The notes under the pieces are model-generated. The model saw only the letters and a program-made list of their open reading frames with translations, searched no databases and had not been told where the DNA came from. Positions 8,778-17,597 of a stretch of 64,000 bases of DNA are shown piece after piece. Origin of the DNA: Chlorohelix sp037138995 (GTDB lineage Bacteria; Chloroflexota; Chloroflexia; Chloroheliales; Chloroheliaceae); assembly GCF_037138995.1 (NCBI RefSeq), contig NZ_JBAXHI010000001.1:1-64000 (forward strand), read 5' to 3'. How positions within the stretch are numbered: position 1 is the first letter of the stretch; the number at the start of each line of letters is the position of its first letter. The translations under genes were made by a program, and so were the position numbers.

Positions 8778-9383
8778 CTAAATTGTTCTGCGCCCTTTTA
8801 GCGCATTGGAAAGGGTAATTTCATCGGCATATTCTAGGTCGCCACCTGCGGGCAAGCCTGTTGCCAATTGTGTAAGATGAACCCCAGTTGTCACAAGTTG
8901 GCGATGCAAGTAATGGGCGGTGGGGCGACTTTCTACGCTAGGATTCAACGCCAGAATCACTTCTTTGATTTCGCCCGTATTCAATTTCACCCGATTGATT
9001 AGCTCCCGTATACGCAAGTCTTCAGGACCTACGTTGTTTAACGGATCAATATGCCCATGCAGGATATGGTACATCCCGCTAAACTCATGCGTTTTCTCGA
9101 TAGCCAGCACATCCAACGGGTCTTCCACCACGCACAGCACGCTGCGGTCACGTTCTTTGCTGCTACAGACGGTGCATAGTTCGCCATCGCTGAGGTTGTA
9201 ACATACCGAGCAATAGGTAACATGTTCCTTGACATCGCGTATAGCGCGAGCCAATGCTTCGGCATCGTCTTTCGGTTCGCGCAAAATATAAAAAGCGAGC
9301 CGAGAAGCGGTTTTAGGTCCGATAGTGGGTAATTTGTTCAATTCATCTATCAGACGGGTAATCGGTTCAGGCAAAATTTTCAT
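8778..9383 (-). CDS. recR: recombination mediator RecR
   Basis: A 201-residue RecR of the RecFOR recombinational repair pathway, a DNA-binding ring that helps load RecA on SSB-coated gaps. It shows the helix-hairpin-helix LPTIGPKTASRL (18-29), the four-Cys zinc site (Cys58, 61, 70, 73) and the Toprim core starting at LCVVEDPLD. An upstream TTG is in frame, but the ATG at 9381-9383 has AAAGGG about nine bases before it and starts with the usual MKILPEPI. In many bacteria recR follows dnaX and ybaB; here dnaX is about 43 kb away on the other strand, and recR is followed by a glycosidase. Confidence 0.95.
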   Translation of the reverse strand: MKILPEPITRLIDELNKLPTIGPKTASRLAFYILREPKDDAEALARAIRDVKEHVTYCSVCYNLSDGELCTVCSSKERDRSVLCVVEDPLDVLAIEKTHEFSGMYHILHGHIDPLNNVGPEDLRIRELINRVKLNTGEIKEVILALNPSVESRPTAHYLHRQLVTTGVHLTQLATGLPAGGDLEYADEITLSNALKGRRTI

Positions 9384-9495
9384 CAACAAATCCCTTTGAA
9401 GAAACCAGATAAAGATTAACTCAGGCTCATATCTGCTATTTTAGCATCAAGCGCCACAAAGGGAAAAGAGCGTATCCGCTTACTTTGAGGCTGCT

Positions 9496-10278
9496 TTAAA
9501 TCTCGCGGCGTTCTGAAGCAAAGCAAGCCATCCCCAGAACCAACCCTGTTAAAGCTATACCAACCAAATTTGGCAGAAATAGATCAGAAAGTGGCGCAAC
9601 TCCGGTCATCAATTCCCTGCCAAATGTGGGGTCAAATACAGCCTGCGGGGAATATTTTTGATAGCTTGGCAAAAATTGTATGACAGTGGTAAAAACTAAC
9701 ACTGCCAACAAACTGATGCCCCCCGCTGCAATCCCGCTTTTGAAAAGACTACTGGCAAGTATTATTATTGCAAGGAGAAAAGCCTCGAATATTATCATTG
9801 TCAGATTCAACATCAAATAATTACCGAATTGAAAAGCGCTATCAAACAGTAATATTGTGTAATAGCCTGATACCAATGCGCTTACCAGTGTTGCGCTTAC
9901 CACTACCGCCAAGTATGTAAAGTATTTTGTTAGGATTACGCTGGTGCGACTTACGGGCTTGGTGAGCATAAAAACTAGCGTGCCTCTCTCACGCTCCCCG
10001 GCAATAGAACCCATCGCCAGCAAAATCATTACCAGCGCCGGCATAGTAGCCATACTATTGAAAAAAGATAAAATTGCATCGAGGCTGGTTTGTTTTGGAA
10101 TAATAATTTGCATGCCGCTCATACTACCGCCGGCATTTTTTACTATATCCGGCAAAATTTTAGAAATTACCGGACCTTGCAAACCCGTTATTACAAAAGC
10201 CACAAAAGCTATTATCAGTTTATTGGTGCGCCATTGTTCTAGCATTTCTTTTTTTAGCAGTGGTATTGTGGTATTCAT
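9496..10278 (-). CDS. ABC-2 type transporter permease
   Basis: A 260-residue membrane protein with about six spans: near 20-40, 80-100, 120-145, 155-175, 180-205 and 235-255. The cytosolic ERERGTLVFMLTKPVSR segment before span three is typical of ABC-2 permeases of the YxlG/NosY group, where it contacts the ATPase. The gene overlaps the ATPase gene by four bases, so translation is coupled. With the PLDc_N peptide and the regulator it forms a four-gene exporter unit. The cargo is unknown; relatives are often tied to cell-envelope stress or bacteriocin self-protection. Confidence 0.85.
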   Translation of the reverse strand: MNTTIPLLKKEMLEQWRTNKLIIAFVAFVITGLQGPVISKILPDIVKNAGGSMSGMQIIIPKQTSLDAILSFFNSMATMPALVMILLAMGSIAGERERGTLVFMLTKPVSRTSVILTKYFTYLAVVVSATLVSALVSGYYTILLFDSAFQFGNYLMLNLTMIIFEAFLLAIIILASSLFKSGIAAGGISLLAVLVFTTVIQFLPSYQKYSPQAVFDPTFGRELMTGVAPLSDLFLPNLVGIALTGLVLGMACFASERREI

Positions 10279-11237
10279 GCTTGCTTAACCTCTTCTTTTT
10301 GATTTACGACCCTGATAAATATTTCTTCTAAATTTGGTATAGCAGCCTGATAACCCGCCAGATTCAAGTTCATTTCACTAATCATATGTGGGATATATTG
10401 CCCGGCTTTATGAACAGCCTGTTCATTTACCAGTTCAAGGTTAACTCGCCCGTATTCGTCCGGGATGGCATATTTGACTTCCGGTAGAGTTTTCAAGCTT
10501 TCCGCCAGCTTCAAGGCTTCCGGGTAGCCTCCTTCCAGAGTTATCCAGAGAGCAGGATGGGAATAACGCTCTTTAAGCTCACTTGTAGAGCCTGTCACTA
10601 TCAGATTGCCTTTATCGAGAATGGCAACATGGTCGCAAACTCTATCTACATCCGTCAACACATGGCTGGACATAAAGACGGTGGTATCTTGCCGAATACG
10701 ATCCAGCAACAACAACACATCCCGCCTACCAACAGGATCGAGTGCGCTCACAGGTTCATCCAGAAAAACCACTCTCGGACGATTCACTAACGCTTGAGCG
10801 ATGCCAAGACGTTGGCGCATGCCTCCGCTATAAGTAACAACCTTGCGATTCCCCGCCTCTTCAATGCCCACCAACCGCAATAATTCTTTGGAACGCGCCT
10901 TCCGATCTGAAGCGGTCATACCAAAAAGTTCGCCCACCCATTCCAGCAATTCTCGCCCGGTCATCCAGCCGTAATAGTTGGGAGTCTCGGTCAAATATCC
11001 GGTAAAGCGTCGACTCTCCGGTGAACCAATTTTCACTTCTACCCCTGCCACATGAGCTTTGCCACCAGAAGGCTTGATTTGACCGGTTAAAATCTTCATC
11101 GTAGTGGTTTTTCCCGCTCCGTTAGGTCCAAGAAAACCGAAGACAGTATTTTCCGGGATTTTCAGAAAAAGATTATTAAGTACCACCCGCGAGTTATATT
11201 GCTTTGTCAGCCCCTCACATACAATCGCATCACTCAT
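10275..11237 (-). CDS. ABC transporter ATP-binding protein
   Basis: A 320-residue ABC ATPase. Walker A is GPNGAGKT (37-44), the signature is YSGGMRQRLG, Walker B is VVFLDEPVSALDP, and the H-loop is in SSHVLTDVDR. The roughly 90-residue C-terminal extension after the ATPase core is like that of the YxlF/CcmA-type exporters. It pairs with the downstream ABC-2 permease (4-base overlap) and follows the small PLDc_N gene by 2 bases, so the proteins should be made together as an exporter. Confidence 0.93.
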   Translation of the reverse strand: MSDAIVCEGLTKQYNSRVVLNNLFLKIPENTVFGFLGPNGAGKTTTMKILTGQIKPSGGKAHVAGVEVKIGSPESRRFTGYLTETPNYYGWMTGRELLEWVGELFGMTASDRKARSKELLRLVGIEEAGNRKVVTYSGGMRQRLGIAQALVNRPRVVFLDEPVSALDPVGRRDVLLLLDRIRQDTTVFMSSHVLTDVDRVCDHVAILDKGNLIVTGSTSELKERYSHPALWITLEGGYPEALKLAESLKTLPEVKYAIPDEYGRVNLELVNEQAVHKAGQYIPHMISEMNLNLAGYQAAIPNLEEIFIRVVNQKEEVKQA

Positions 11238-11239
11238 GG

Positions 11240-11458
11240 CTACTCCATACCTTCTATGCGTGGCTTGCGCCCGGCTAACAGATACACAATCGAGCCTATG
11301 GTGCTAATTAACACTATGATAGCCACCCAAATCCACTTGTTTTCGCCCTGTACTTCCCGGCGGTCGCGGCGGATTAAATCTATCAACGCCCAAATCTCCA
11401 AAGCCAGCGAGATAAAAACCAGTGGCAAAACTGCCATAATTATTGTGCCTGTATCCAT
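11240..11458 (-). CDS. PLDc_N-domain small membrane protein (YxlE-like)
   Basis: A 72-residue peptide with two membrane spans (about 5-27 and 44-62) separated by a charged loop, IDLIRRDRREVQGENKW. The spacing and the end STIGSIVYLLAGRKP match the phospholipase-D N-terminal-like domain. In Bacillus subtilis a protein of this type, YxlE, sits directly before the YxlF ATPase and YxlG permease and acts with them as a negative regulator of SigY. The same order is kept here without a sigma factor. The function in this organism is inferred from that parallel only. Confidence 0.8.
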   Translation of the reverse strand: MDTGTIIMAVLPLVFISLALEIWALIDLIRRDRREVQGENKWIWVAIIVLISTIGSIVYLLAGRKPRIEGME

Positions 11459-11479
11459 AATTTAAGAGCGGCTGTGAAC

Positions 11480-12049
11480 TCAGTCGCCCAACTCCTTTCC
11501 GTTATCAGATTGCTCTAGCGATGGCATCACAATAGCGCTCCAGAAACGGTAGCGCCTTTCCGGCGAGGGTTTGTTCTCAAGTGCCTTTAACAAAAGCTCG
11601 GCTATCTGTCTGTTCAAAAGAGCTAATTCTTCATCACTCAGATATAACGGCGCTTTAGTAAAAGACACCCCATCCCTCCCGAAATCAGGCTTTTCAACCG
11701 CTTGCAAGTAACGCGAGAAATCGCCGATTAGTGAAATATTGAAAAGCGTAAAAAGCTGGAGTAAATCTTCGCGGGTAGCTTTTTCCAAATCAGCCTGCGT
11801 AAAACCCGGCGCTTCCAGATTAAGAGCATAGACTTTTTCAACCGTACCTCGTACCGGACGCTCTTCCGCTACTTTTACCAGCCCACCCTCCAACATACGA
11901 TTAAGCTGCCGATAAAGTGTGGCGGATGGCACCGAAACCAGTTCATCCGATAGTTCTTGCGGAGTAAGGTTGCGATTATGCAACGCGGTTAATATCCTGA
12001 TTCTCACCGGATGCAGTATTAATTCTAGCTTTTTATTCAGTTCTTTCAA
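11480..12049 (-). CDS. ArsR-like winged-helix transcription regulator
   Basis: The first gene of the exporter unit. The HTH is visible in LHPVRIRILTALHNRNLTP-Q-ELSDELVSVPSATLYRQLNRM, followed by a wing and an alpha-helical C-terminal part likely used for dimerisation. The frame is open further up, but no ATG precedes the domain. A TTG at 12049 with GAGG five bases before it gives 189 residues and is the best start; a more distal TTG at 12121 is possible. The 18-base palindrome just upstream would fall in its promoter or leader, so self-regulation is plausible. The ligand or signal is unknown. Confidence 0.78.
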   Translation of the reverse strand: MKELNKKLELILHPVRIRILTALHNRNLTPQELSDELVSVPSATLYRQLNRMLEGGLVKVAEERPVRGTVEKVYALNLEAPGFTQADLEKATREDLLQLFTLFNISLIGDFSRYLQAVEKPDFGRDGVSFTKAPLYLSDEELALLNRQIAELLLKALENKPSPERRYRFWSAIVMPSLEQSDNGKELGD

Positions 12050-12088
12050 AAAAACCTCTTTTACTATGCAAGATTTACCGTTCCCATA

Positions 12089-12106
12089 AATGATTATATT
12101 ATCATT
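12089..12106. promoter_or_regulatory. candidate operator palindrome before the exporter regulator
   Basis: AATGAT and ATCATT form perfect 6-base arms around a 6-base AT core. It lies 40 bases before the preferred TTG start of the ArsR-like regulator. Winged-helix repressors of this type commonly bind imperfect AT-rich palindromes of this size, so it may be the autoregulatory site. AT-richness makes a chance palindrome possible. Confidence 0.45.
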
Positions 12107-12221
12107 ATTGGTAATATTCAATAATACTTTAGACCTACTTCAGAGGTATGCAGCCGAATAAGACATGTGTTAAACTAAAAAAGGCTCTTGTTGAAATAGT
12201 AATTAGCTGCTGAAATACATT

Positions 12222-12905
12222 ATGCCTACACCGCTAACTTACCGGCTACGCGCCGCCGAACTAGATGACCTGCCTTTATGCCTCGAAATTGACAGCGGCT
12301 ACGTTACTACCCATGTCTGGCAGATGACGGAAAATTTTAACGACCATAATGATTATCAGGAAGAAGCTGATGCACAACCCTCTAAAGCCCGTTCCCAGTT
12401 GGTCGGTAAACCTGATAAACGTCAATTGCCTTCTTACAAAGTTGAATTTGTGCCGAGTCGCTTGCCGCGACCATTGGCAATGCCTTCTCCTTGGAGCGAC
12501 CAATACCTGTTGAGTGAGTGGAAGCGCACCGATTTTCTGCTAGTAGCGGAAGCCTATGATCCGGCACACTCGCCCAAAACAGGAGCAGCACAAACCCATA
12601 AGGAATTAATCGGCTATGTAGGTTTGACGGTGGATGGTCCACGCCATATTGCTTGGATTACCAGCGCCAGTATTCAAATGGAGTACCGTCGCAGAGGTAT
12701 CGGAACTGCCCTTTTCACCGAAGTGCGCCGTTGGGCTGACCGTTACCGCTTGCGCTCCATAATGGTAGAGCTTCAAACCAAAAACTACCCGGCAATTGCT
12801 TTTTGCCAGCAACATGGCTTTTTCTTCTGCGGTTACAATAGCTCATACTATGCTAACCGTGAAATTGCTTTATTTTTCGCTGTAAGACTTGAGAAACCCC
12901 GTTAG
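12222..12905 (+). CDS. GNAT-family N-acetyltransferase
   Basis: A 227-residue protein. The acetyl-CoA site is MEYRRRGIGTALFTEVRRWA (R/Q-x-x-G-x-G/A loop), and the final motif NYPAIAFCQQHGFFFCGYN is the typical C-terminal GNAT beta-strand/helix. An unusual insertion of about 60 residues (45-105), rich in Pro, Lys and Ser, separates the first strand from the core. The target amine cannot be predicted. It is followed 11 bases later by an alpha/beta hydrolase on the same strand, probably in one transcript. Confidence 0.88.
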   Translation: MPTPLTYRLRAAELDDLPLCLEIDSGYVTTHVWQMTENFNDHNDYQEEADAQPSKARSQLVGKPDKRQLPSYKVEFVPSRLPRPLAMPSPWSDQYLLSEWKRTDFLLVAEAYDPAHSPKTGAAQTHKELIGYVGLTVDGPRHIAWITSASIQMEYRRRGIGTALFTEVRRWADRYRLRSIMVELQTKNYPAIAFCQQHGFFFCGYNSSYYANREIALFFAVRLEKPR

Positions 12906-12916
12906 AGATTTTTATT

Positions 12917-13936
12917 ATGATTGAAAAACTTGGATCAGCTTTTGACGAAATTAGTTTCGTAACCCTTACAACCCTGATGCAGGTACAACGACACAAGTTG
13001 CACCAGCAGAGTTGTAAGCCTGAAGAATTGGCTAAGCTCGCCGCATGGCGTGGAGTGCCGGTTCAAACCCTTTTTCCTGAGCCGGAAATGCCGCTCATTA
13101 GCCGAAAAATCAGCAAGCGCCCTCCCCAGCTTTTTGCGGTAGGGGTTGAATACCAACTAGAGCAACTCAGCTTTCCCAGCCCAATGCCTACCGGAAACCC
13201 ATCGAATGATATTGTAAAGGCATGGTGGTTATATCAGCCCGGCAGAGAGAAAGTGCCTACCATTGTTTTCGCGCATGGCTGGATGGCTTACGACCCCCAT
13301 ATATGGTTGCGTCTCCCCATAGGATGGGTCGAATTGCTTGGCTATAACGTGTTAATGCTGGAACTGCCTTTCCATATGAGCCGCACCCCACCCGGCGCGC
13401 AAAGCGGTGAAATGAGCATAACCGCCGACCTTAAGGCAGGGTTTGAAGGGGCGCGACAGGCAGTTGCCGACATCCGGGCTATCATAAAATGGCTAAGAGG
13501 GCGCGGAGTTAAACAAATTGGCTTACTCGGCAAAAGTCTCGGAGGGTTGATGAGCGGGTTGGTACTTGTGGCAGAACCCTCTATTACGTGTGGGGTATTG
13601 ATTATCCCGGCAGTTAGCGCCAGCGCCTCGCTTTGGCACAGCACCTACACCCGATTGGTGCGTAAAGACTTAGAAAAATTGGGTATTTCGGAGGCACAAA
13701 CCGAAGAAGCGCTGGCAGCAATTAACCCCGCCAATCATAAACCTGCTATTGATTCACAGCGTATCTTGATTATTGAGGCTATTGCCGACAGGGCTTGTCC
13801 GGTTTCCGAAACCGAAAAACTGGCGCAACAGTGGAGCGCTATGATAACCCGCGTGCCGCTTGGGCATATGAGCGCAGGCTTCACGAGCGAAGGCAGACGC
13901 GCCGCCCGCGATTTTTTCCTCAAGTGGTTGGCTTGA
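12917..13936 (+). CDS. alpha/beta-hydrolase family protein
   Basis: A 339-residue soluble hydrolase. The oxyanion region is FAHGWMA (HG at 120-121), the nucleophile elbow is GKSLGG with Ser207, and the acid and base are probably Asp in EAIADRA and His in LGHMSAG near the C-terminus. The first 95 residues are an added helical region with no clear family. No signal peptide is visible. Substrate is unknown; similar proteins are annotated as esterases or as dienelactone hydrolase-like proteins. The gene ends 10 bases before the convergent HD-domain gene with no terminator between them. Confidence 0.82.
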   Translation: MIEKLGSAFDEISFVTLTTLMQVQRHKLHQQSCKPEELAKLAAWRGVPVQTLFPEPEMPLISRKISKRPPQLFAVGVEYQLEQLSFPSPMPTGNPSNDIVKAWWLYQPGREKVPTIVFAHGWMAYDPHIWLRLPIGWVELLGYNVLMLELPFHMSRTPPGAQSGEMSITADLKAGFEGARQAVADIRAIIKWLRGRGVKQIGLLGKSLGGLMSGLVLVAEPSITCGVLIIPAVSASASLWHSTYTRLVRKDLEKLGISEAQTEEALAAINPANHKPAIDSQRILIIEAIADRACPVSETEKLAQQWSAMITRVPLGHMSAGFTSEGRRAARDFFLKWLA

Positions 13937-13946
13937 AAAGCTAATT

Positions 13947-14912
13947 TTACATGTGGTAAACCGGGATTAGCTTCTCTTCGGTTTCAGCGCTGATACTGGC
14001 AACGAGTTCCAGATAATCCTTGATGCTGCTATTCTGGATTTTTTTCTTGAGCAATTCGTCAATCTGGAAAATACCGGCGGAATTGCTCATATTCACTTGA
14101 ATGTGAATCGGCTTTTCTATACCGGCTTTTAGCTCAACACTCTGAATTGCATACGCCGAAGCGGAGTGAATATTGATGTGTCCCGCCTCGAAAGGTATCC
14201 GCGAGCGTCCTTTCGCCATATCCAGCGCGTCCGCCACTTTCACCACTCCCGCTTCGATAGTCAGGCATTTCTGACTACGCGCATGGGCTATTATGGCATG
14301 CAGCGCTTCCGATTTAACGATGGTACGATGTTCCACATCATATATCCCATCTAGTAATTCGCGCATTTTACTATCGGCAAGCCACAAGCTATGATGCTCA
14401 TGCTCTTCGCGATGCACACAAATACCGATGTCGTGCAGTAACGCGCCTAGCGCTACCACCACTTCCGCATCTTCAAAACTCAGATTGTGATGCTGGACGA
14501 TACCGGGTACAACCCCCGCTTCGTGCAACAGACGTAACATCTTAAGACCGATATTCGCCACAATCTGCACATGCACACGCCCATGGTCGCTGATACCAAG
14601 CCTATCAACCGCATTGATATTGGCACAACGCCACATAGTTTGTAGCTCAATATCATGATTGACCCGCTCAAGAATAGCGGTCAGCTTTTCATTGTGGCGC
14701 ACCGGTATATTGATTCGCGCCAGCGACTTATGGCTAGGTTCAATGGTAGCTTCGACTTCGCTAATCGCAATTAAAGGGGTAATAGCCTCCTCACCATTCG
14801 CTACTTTCATTTCAGTCTCATCATCGGTAAAGATGCCATGTTCGCTTAGGGTTTTTTCAATTTCTTCCAGCGTCTTTGTATTTATGTCAAACAATTTATA
14901 TGTTCCTTTCAC
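13947..14912 (-). CDS. HD-domain phosphohydrolase-like protein
   Basis: A protein of up to 321 residues. The HD motif is ALLHDIGICVHREEHEHHS (His160-Asp161), with upstream metal His candidates at 110 and 114 in SDHGRVHV and a downstream Asp in KVADALDMAKGRSRI. This arrangement fits metal-dependent HD hydrolases acting on nucleotides or phosphomonoesters, including archaeal relatives. The N-terminal 70 residues are acidic and unassigned. The GTG at 14912 is taken as start; a TTG at 14894 with AAAGGA nine bases upstream is an alternative that removes six residues. It stands alone between a convergent hydrolase gene and a non-coding gap. Confidence 0.8.
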   Translation of the reverse strand: MKGTYKLFDINTKTLEEIEKTLSEHGIFTDDETEMKVANGEEAITPLIAISEVEATIEPSHKSLARINIPVRHNEKLTAILERVNHDIELQTMWRCANINAVDRLGISDHGRVHVQIVANIGLKMLRLLHEAGVVPGIVQHHNLSFEDAEVVVALGALLHDIGICVHREEHEHHSLWLADSKMRELLDGIYDVEHRTIVKSEALHAIIAHARSQKCLTIEAGVVKVADALDMAKGRSRIPFEAGHINIHSASAYAIQSVELKAGIEKPIHIQVNMSNSAGIFQIDELLKKKIQNSSIKDYLELVASISAETEEKLIPVYHM

Positions 14913-15030
14913 TTTCTCTAATTAATGCATCTGAAATATACGTGCAGAAACCGGGGAAAGTTGCAAAGATTAATCCCAGATTAAAACATACAACAGAAGT
15001 AGCCACATGCCACAAGTTCGACACAACATT

Positions 15031-15333
15031 TTAATTATTAAGCTGGGTGGGGACATTCGGGACGTTCAAGGTTTTATTGCCGGAACGTTCAAGGCGTTTA
15101 ACCAATTGGTGTATGCGCTGTCTGGATACTCCAAACTTTTTGGCTATGGCAGTTTGGGTGTACCCTGCCTCCAGCAACGGTTCGATAAAAAACGAGGCAT
15201 CGCTCGGTTTTCCTGTTGGTAAATGCGCTACTGCCCTGCACTCAGGGCATTGCCTTGTTCGGCTTGTACCGCCATTGCGGTGATACCACACTTTATCGCA
15301 AGTTGGGCATATTCGTTCTTTATATGTTCTCAT
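15031..15333 (-). CDS. small zinc-ribbon/HTH protein
   Basis: A 100-residue protein with a zinc ribbon (Cys9, Cys12, Cys29, Cys32) followed by a helix-turn-helix at about 57-80 (YTQTAIAKKFGVSRQRIHQLV), then a short polar tail with two NVP units. The combination looks like a small DNA-binding regulator. It begins 17 bases after the stop of the single-span membrane protein on the same strand, so it may be the last gene of the 17.6-15.0 kb unit. A ribosome site is weak, so expression may depend on read-through. Confidence 0.65.
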   Translation of the reverse strand: MRTYKERICPTCDKVWYHRNGGTSRTRQCPECRAVAHLPTGKPSDASFFIEPLLEAGYTQTAIAKKFGVSRQRIHQLVKRLERSGNKTLNVPNVPTQLNN

Positions 15334-15349
15334 TGCTGTTGTAACACTT

Positions 15350-16219
15350 TCACTTATAGCCCTGCCAGATAATCTCCTCCGAAGCCAATAACACGCGCTG
15401 GTTCAACGAAACAGATTTCAGAGAATAATTAGTAACAACATTTTTCAGGTTGCCTTGCTCGTTCAGGTCACTACCGTTTTTAACAGTTATCTCTACATTT
15501 TTTAGTGCAACAGTGTTGATTTTGAGATTCACCCGATAACGGGGCGTTTGCGATTGCGTGGAACCCCACCCACTAACAGAGGGTTCTGATCCGGTTTGCC
15601 CGCTTGCCTGCCCTGCTTTGGGTGTCACCACATAAAGACCGCTACCCACTACCGCCTCAAAATTGTCCTTATCTATGTTGGTGGAAACAAAATTGCCGTA
15701 GTGTCCCAATTCTAGACTCACATCCGAAGCTCTCTTATCATTACGATAATAATATTCCACCAGCGTTCTTTTATTGTCAGGTCCAACCGTAACTTCTTTG
15801 AATACTACCCAATCATCACGACTCATTGACTGGTACAATTTGGCATTCTGGGAATCTAGATTATAGCCATGAGAAGTATCCCATAATTTTGTGCTAATTC
15901 CATTTACCGTAATGATACTATTTGAGTCTTTATATTCCAGCAAACGGTCATTGGTCTGGGTTGCAATCACCGGACGATTATCGCTTGTATCACGGAAAAA
16001 AAACATGTTTGTATCACGATATGAGATAGTAATGACACCCATGAAATCATAGGATTGAATCTGGGTGTACTTCACCTGAATTGAAAACCACGAATAAGTC
16101 AGATACGCTACTGCCAATCCCAACACAATAAAGTGAATCTGCTTATCCAGCAAGTATGTGATAAAACGCATTATCGGGCTTTTTGCTGACGCTTTTTCTT
16201 CCGTTTCTGGTATGCTCAA
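15350..16219 (-). CDS. single-pass membrane protein, extracytoplasmic beta-rich domain
   Basis: A 289-residue protein counted from a TTG at 16217-16219 that has GGAG eight bases upstream. The open frame reaches 16330, but that start would overlap the preceding gene, so TTG is favoured. Residues about 30-50 form one membrane span (FIVLGLAVAYLTYSWFSI). The rest is beta-rich and polar with a Gly/Ser/Gln-rich loop near 205-225 and probably lies outside. No family recognised. It follows the membrane glycosyltransferase by 34 bases and may work with it. Confidence 0.6.
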   Translation of the reverse strand: MSIPETEEKASAKSPIMRFITYLLDKQIHFIVLGLAVAYLTYSWFSIQVKYTQIQSYDFMGVITISYRDTNMFFFRDTSDNRPVIATQTNDRLLEYKDSNSIITVNGISTKLWDTSHGYNLDSQNAKLYQSMSRDDWVVFKEVTVGPDNKRTLVEYYYRNDKRASDVSLELGHYGNFVSTNIDKDNFEAVVGSGLYVVTPKAGQASGQTGSEPSVSGWGSTQSQTPRYRVNLKINTVALKNVEITVKNGSDLNEQGNLKNVVTNYSLKSVSLNQRVLLASEEIIWQGYK

Positions 16220-16253
16220 GCAGACAACTCCTTTCTGGGTTGGTCTAACAATC

Positions 16254-17597
16254 CTAGTTTTTGGTTTCCTTAATACTAAAAAGTGGAATCCCGAACAAAC
16301 ATAAGAGAGTATAAAATGAACCAACCACAAAGTAGATCAGCATAGGACTCTTTTGATCGCTCAAATCTGACAAGCCTACCAAGGAAGGATAATTAAAAGC
16401 ATCAAAAGTAGCGCTTATCCAAGCAAACCCTAGATAGGCTGGTACATTAATGATAGCCCAACCCAATGGAATTGACCAAAACAATTTGTAAAAACGCTCT
16501 TTTTTAGCAGAGGTGTGCGTTTTTAGCTCCAGCAAAATAAAAGGGATTACCGCTAGAGCGTAAACCTCATTTACAATTTTGGTGAAAGCCAGATAGCCCA
16601 GTAATGTCACCACAATAGTAGAGTTAAGAGTCAGATTCATACGGTAGGTATAGGCATAAACTACCAGCATTCCTATTAACAAGAATAGACTTCCAATTGA
16701 AGCGGAAAGCGCAGTTGCATAACTTATTGACATGGATTGGGGAGCCCATGCCAACACTAGGTTGAAAATGGATTGCCAACTCAAACCGCTCCCGATGCGT
16801 CCCCCATGAAATTCCAGCGTGAAAAGTGTACCTCTTAGATAGGGAAATATAAGCACTCCGGTTGTGATTCCAAAAACCGCAATGTAACGTAATAAACTTA
16901 TGAAAGTAATATTTTTCCTTAATAGATAAAGTAGAATCGCCGGAAGTATAAACACAGGTACAAATTTTATAACAGTGCCAAGAGCGAAAGAGATTGCAGA
17001 CAGATCGTAATTTTTACGCTCCAGCGTGTAAACGCCTAACAACATGAAGAAAACCATTATGGGGTCAAACATCCAAATCATCACCATAATGACGTAAGGA
17101 CTATAGGCATAGCGCTGTGCCACAGCCTTACCGCCCATTTTCCAGAGAAGCGCCATTATACCCACATCTGCCAACATTACCGGGATTTTGAAAATAAAGT
17201 AAAAAAACCAAGGAATCTGGCTTATCAATGGGATAAAACCACGACCAAGCACATAGTTTAAATTAGGGTCTAGTAAAGCATAGAATTTGCCGACAGGGTA
17301 ATACAGATACAAGATGCCGGGAGGGTAAGCGAAGTACTCGTAGTAGGGATAAATTCGCTCGGAACGGGTTTCATAAGAAAGCGTTTGCAGGGTATCATAG
17401 GGGGAATGATCGAATTTTATATCGGCGAAAAATGAATACCAAATCTGGGTATCCCAGTAGTGGCTAACAGGCATAAAGACCAACCGCAATAAAACCGGAA
17501 TTGCAAACCAAAAAGCAATAGACCAACCTTTACCTACTCCGCTAGTAATCCAATTTCGCACAAATGGAGTTGTTTCTGCGGATGCTTTGGAAGACAT
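16254..17597 (-). CDS. multi-pass membrane glycosyltransferase (GT-C type, GT87/GT39-like)
   Basis: A 447-residue protein with 10-12 predicted spans. An Asp in the first extracytoplasmic loop after span 1 (SHYWDTQIW) and the aromatic YFAYPPGILYLYYP segment resemble polyprenyl-phosphate-sugar mannosyltransferases of the GT-C fold. Such enzymes use lipid-linked sugars on the outer face of the membrane. ATG start at 17597; a minus-strand TATAAT box lies at 17624-17629. Downstream come the single-span protein and zinc-ribbon/HTH gene in the same direction. The acceptor is unknown. Confidence 0.72.
   Translation of the reverse strand: MSSKASAETTPFVRNWITSGVGKGWSIAFWFAIPVLLRLVFMPVSHYWDTQIWYSFFADIKFDHSPYDTLQTLSYETRSERIYPYYEYFAYPPGILYLYYPVGKFYALLDPNLNYVLGRGFIPLISQIPWFFYFIFKIPVMLADVGIMALLWKMGGKAVAQRYAYSPYVIMVMIWMFDPIMVFFMLLGVYTLERKNYDLSAISFALGTVIKFVPVFILPAILLYLLRKNITFISLLRYIAVFGITTGVLIFPYLRGTLFTLEFHGGRIGSGLSWQSIFNLVLAWAPQSMSISYATALSASIGSLFLLIGMLVVYAYTYRMNLTLNSTIVVTLLGYLAFTKIVNEVYALAVIPFILLELKTHTSAKKERFYKLFWSIPLGWAIINVPAYLGFAWISATFDAFNYPSLVGLSDLSDQKSPMLIYFVVGSFYTLLCLFGIPLFSIKETKN

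Noticed and set aside
15055..15105. Two ACGTTCAAGG copies that could be an operator pair
   Set aside because: They lie within the coding end of the zinc-ribbon/HTH gene, partly reflecting its repeated residues, and have no promoter beside them.
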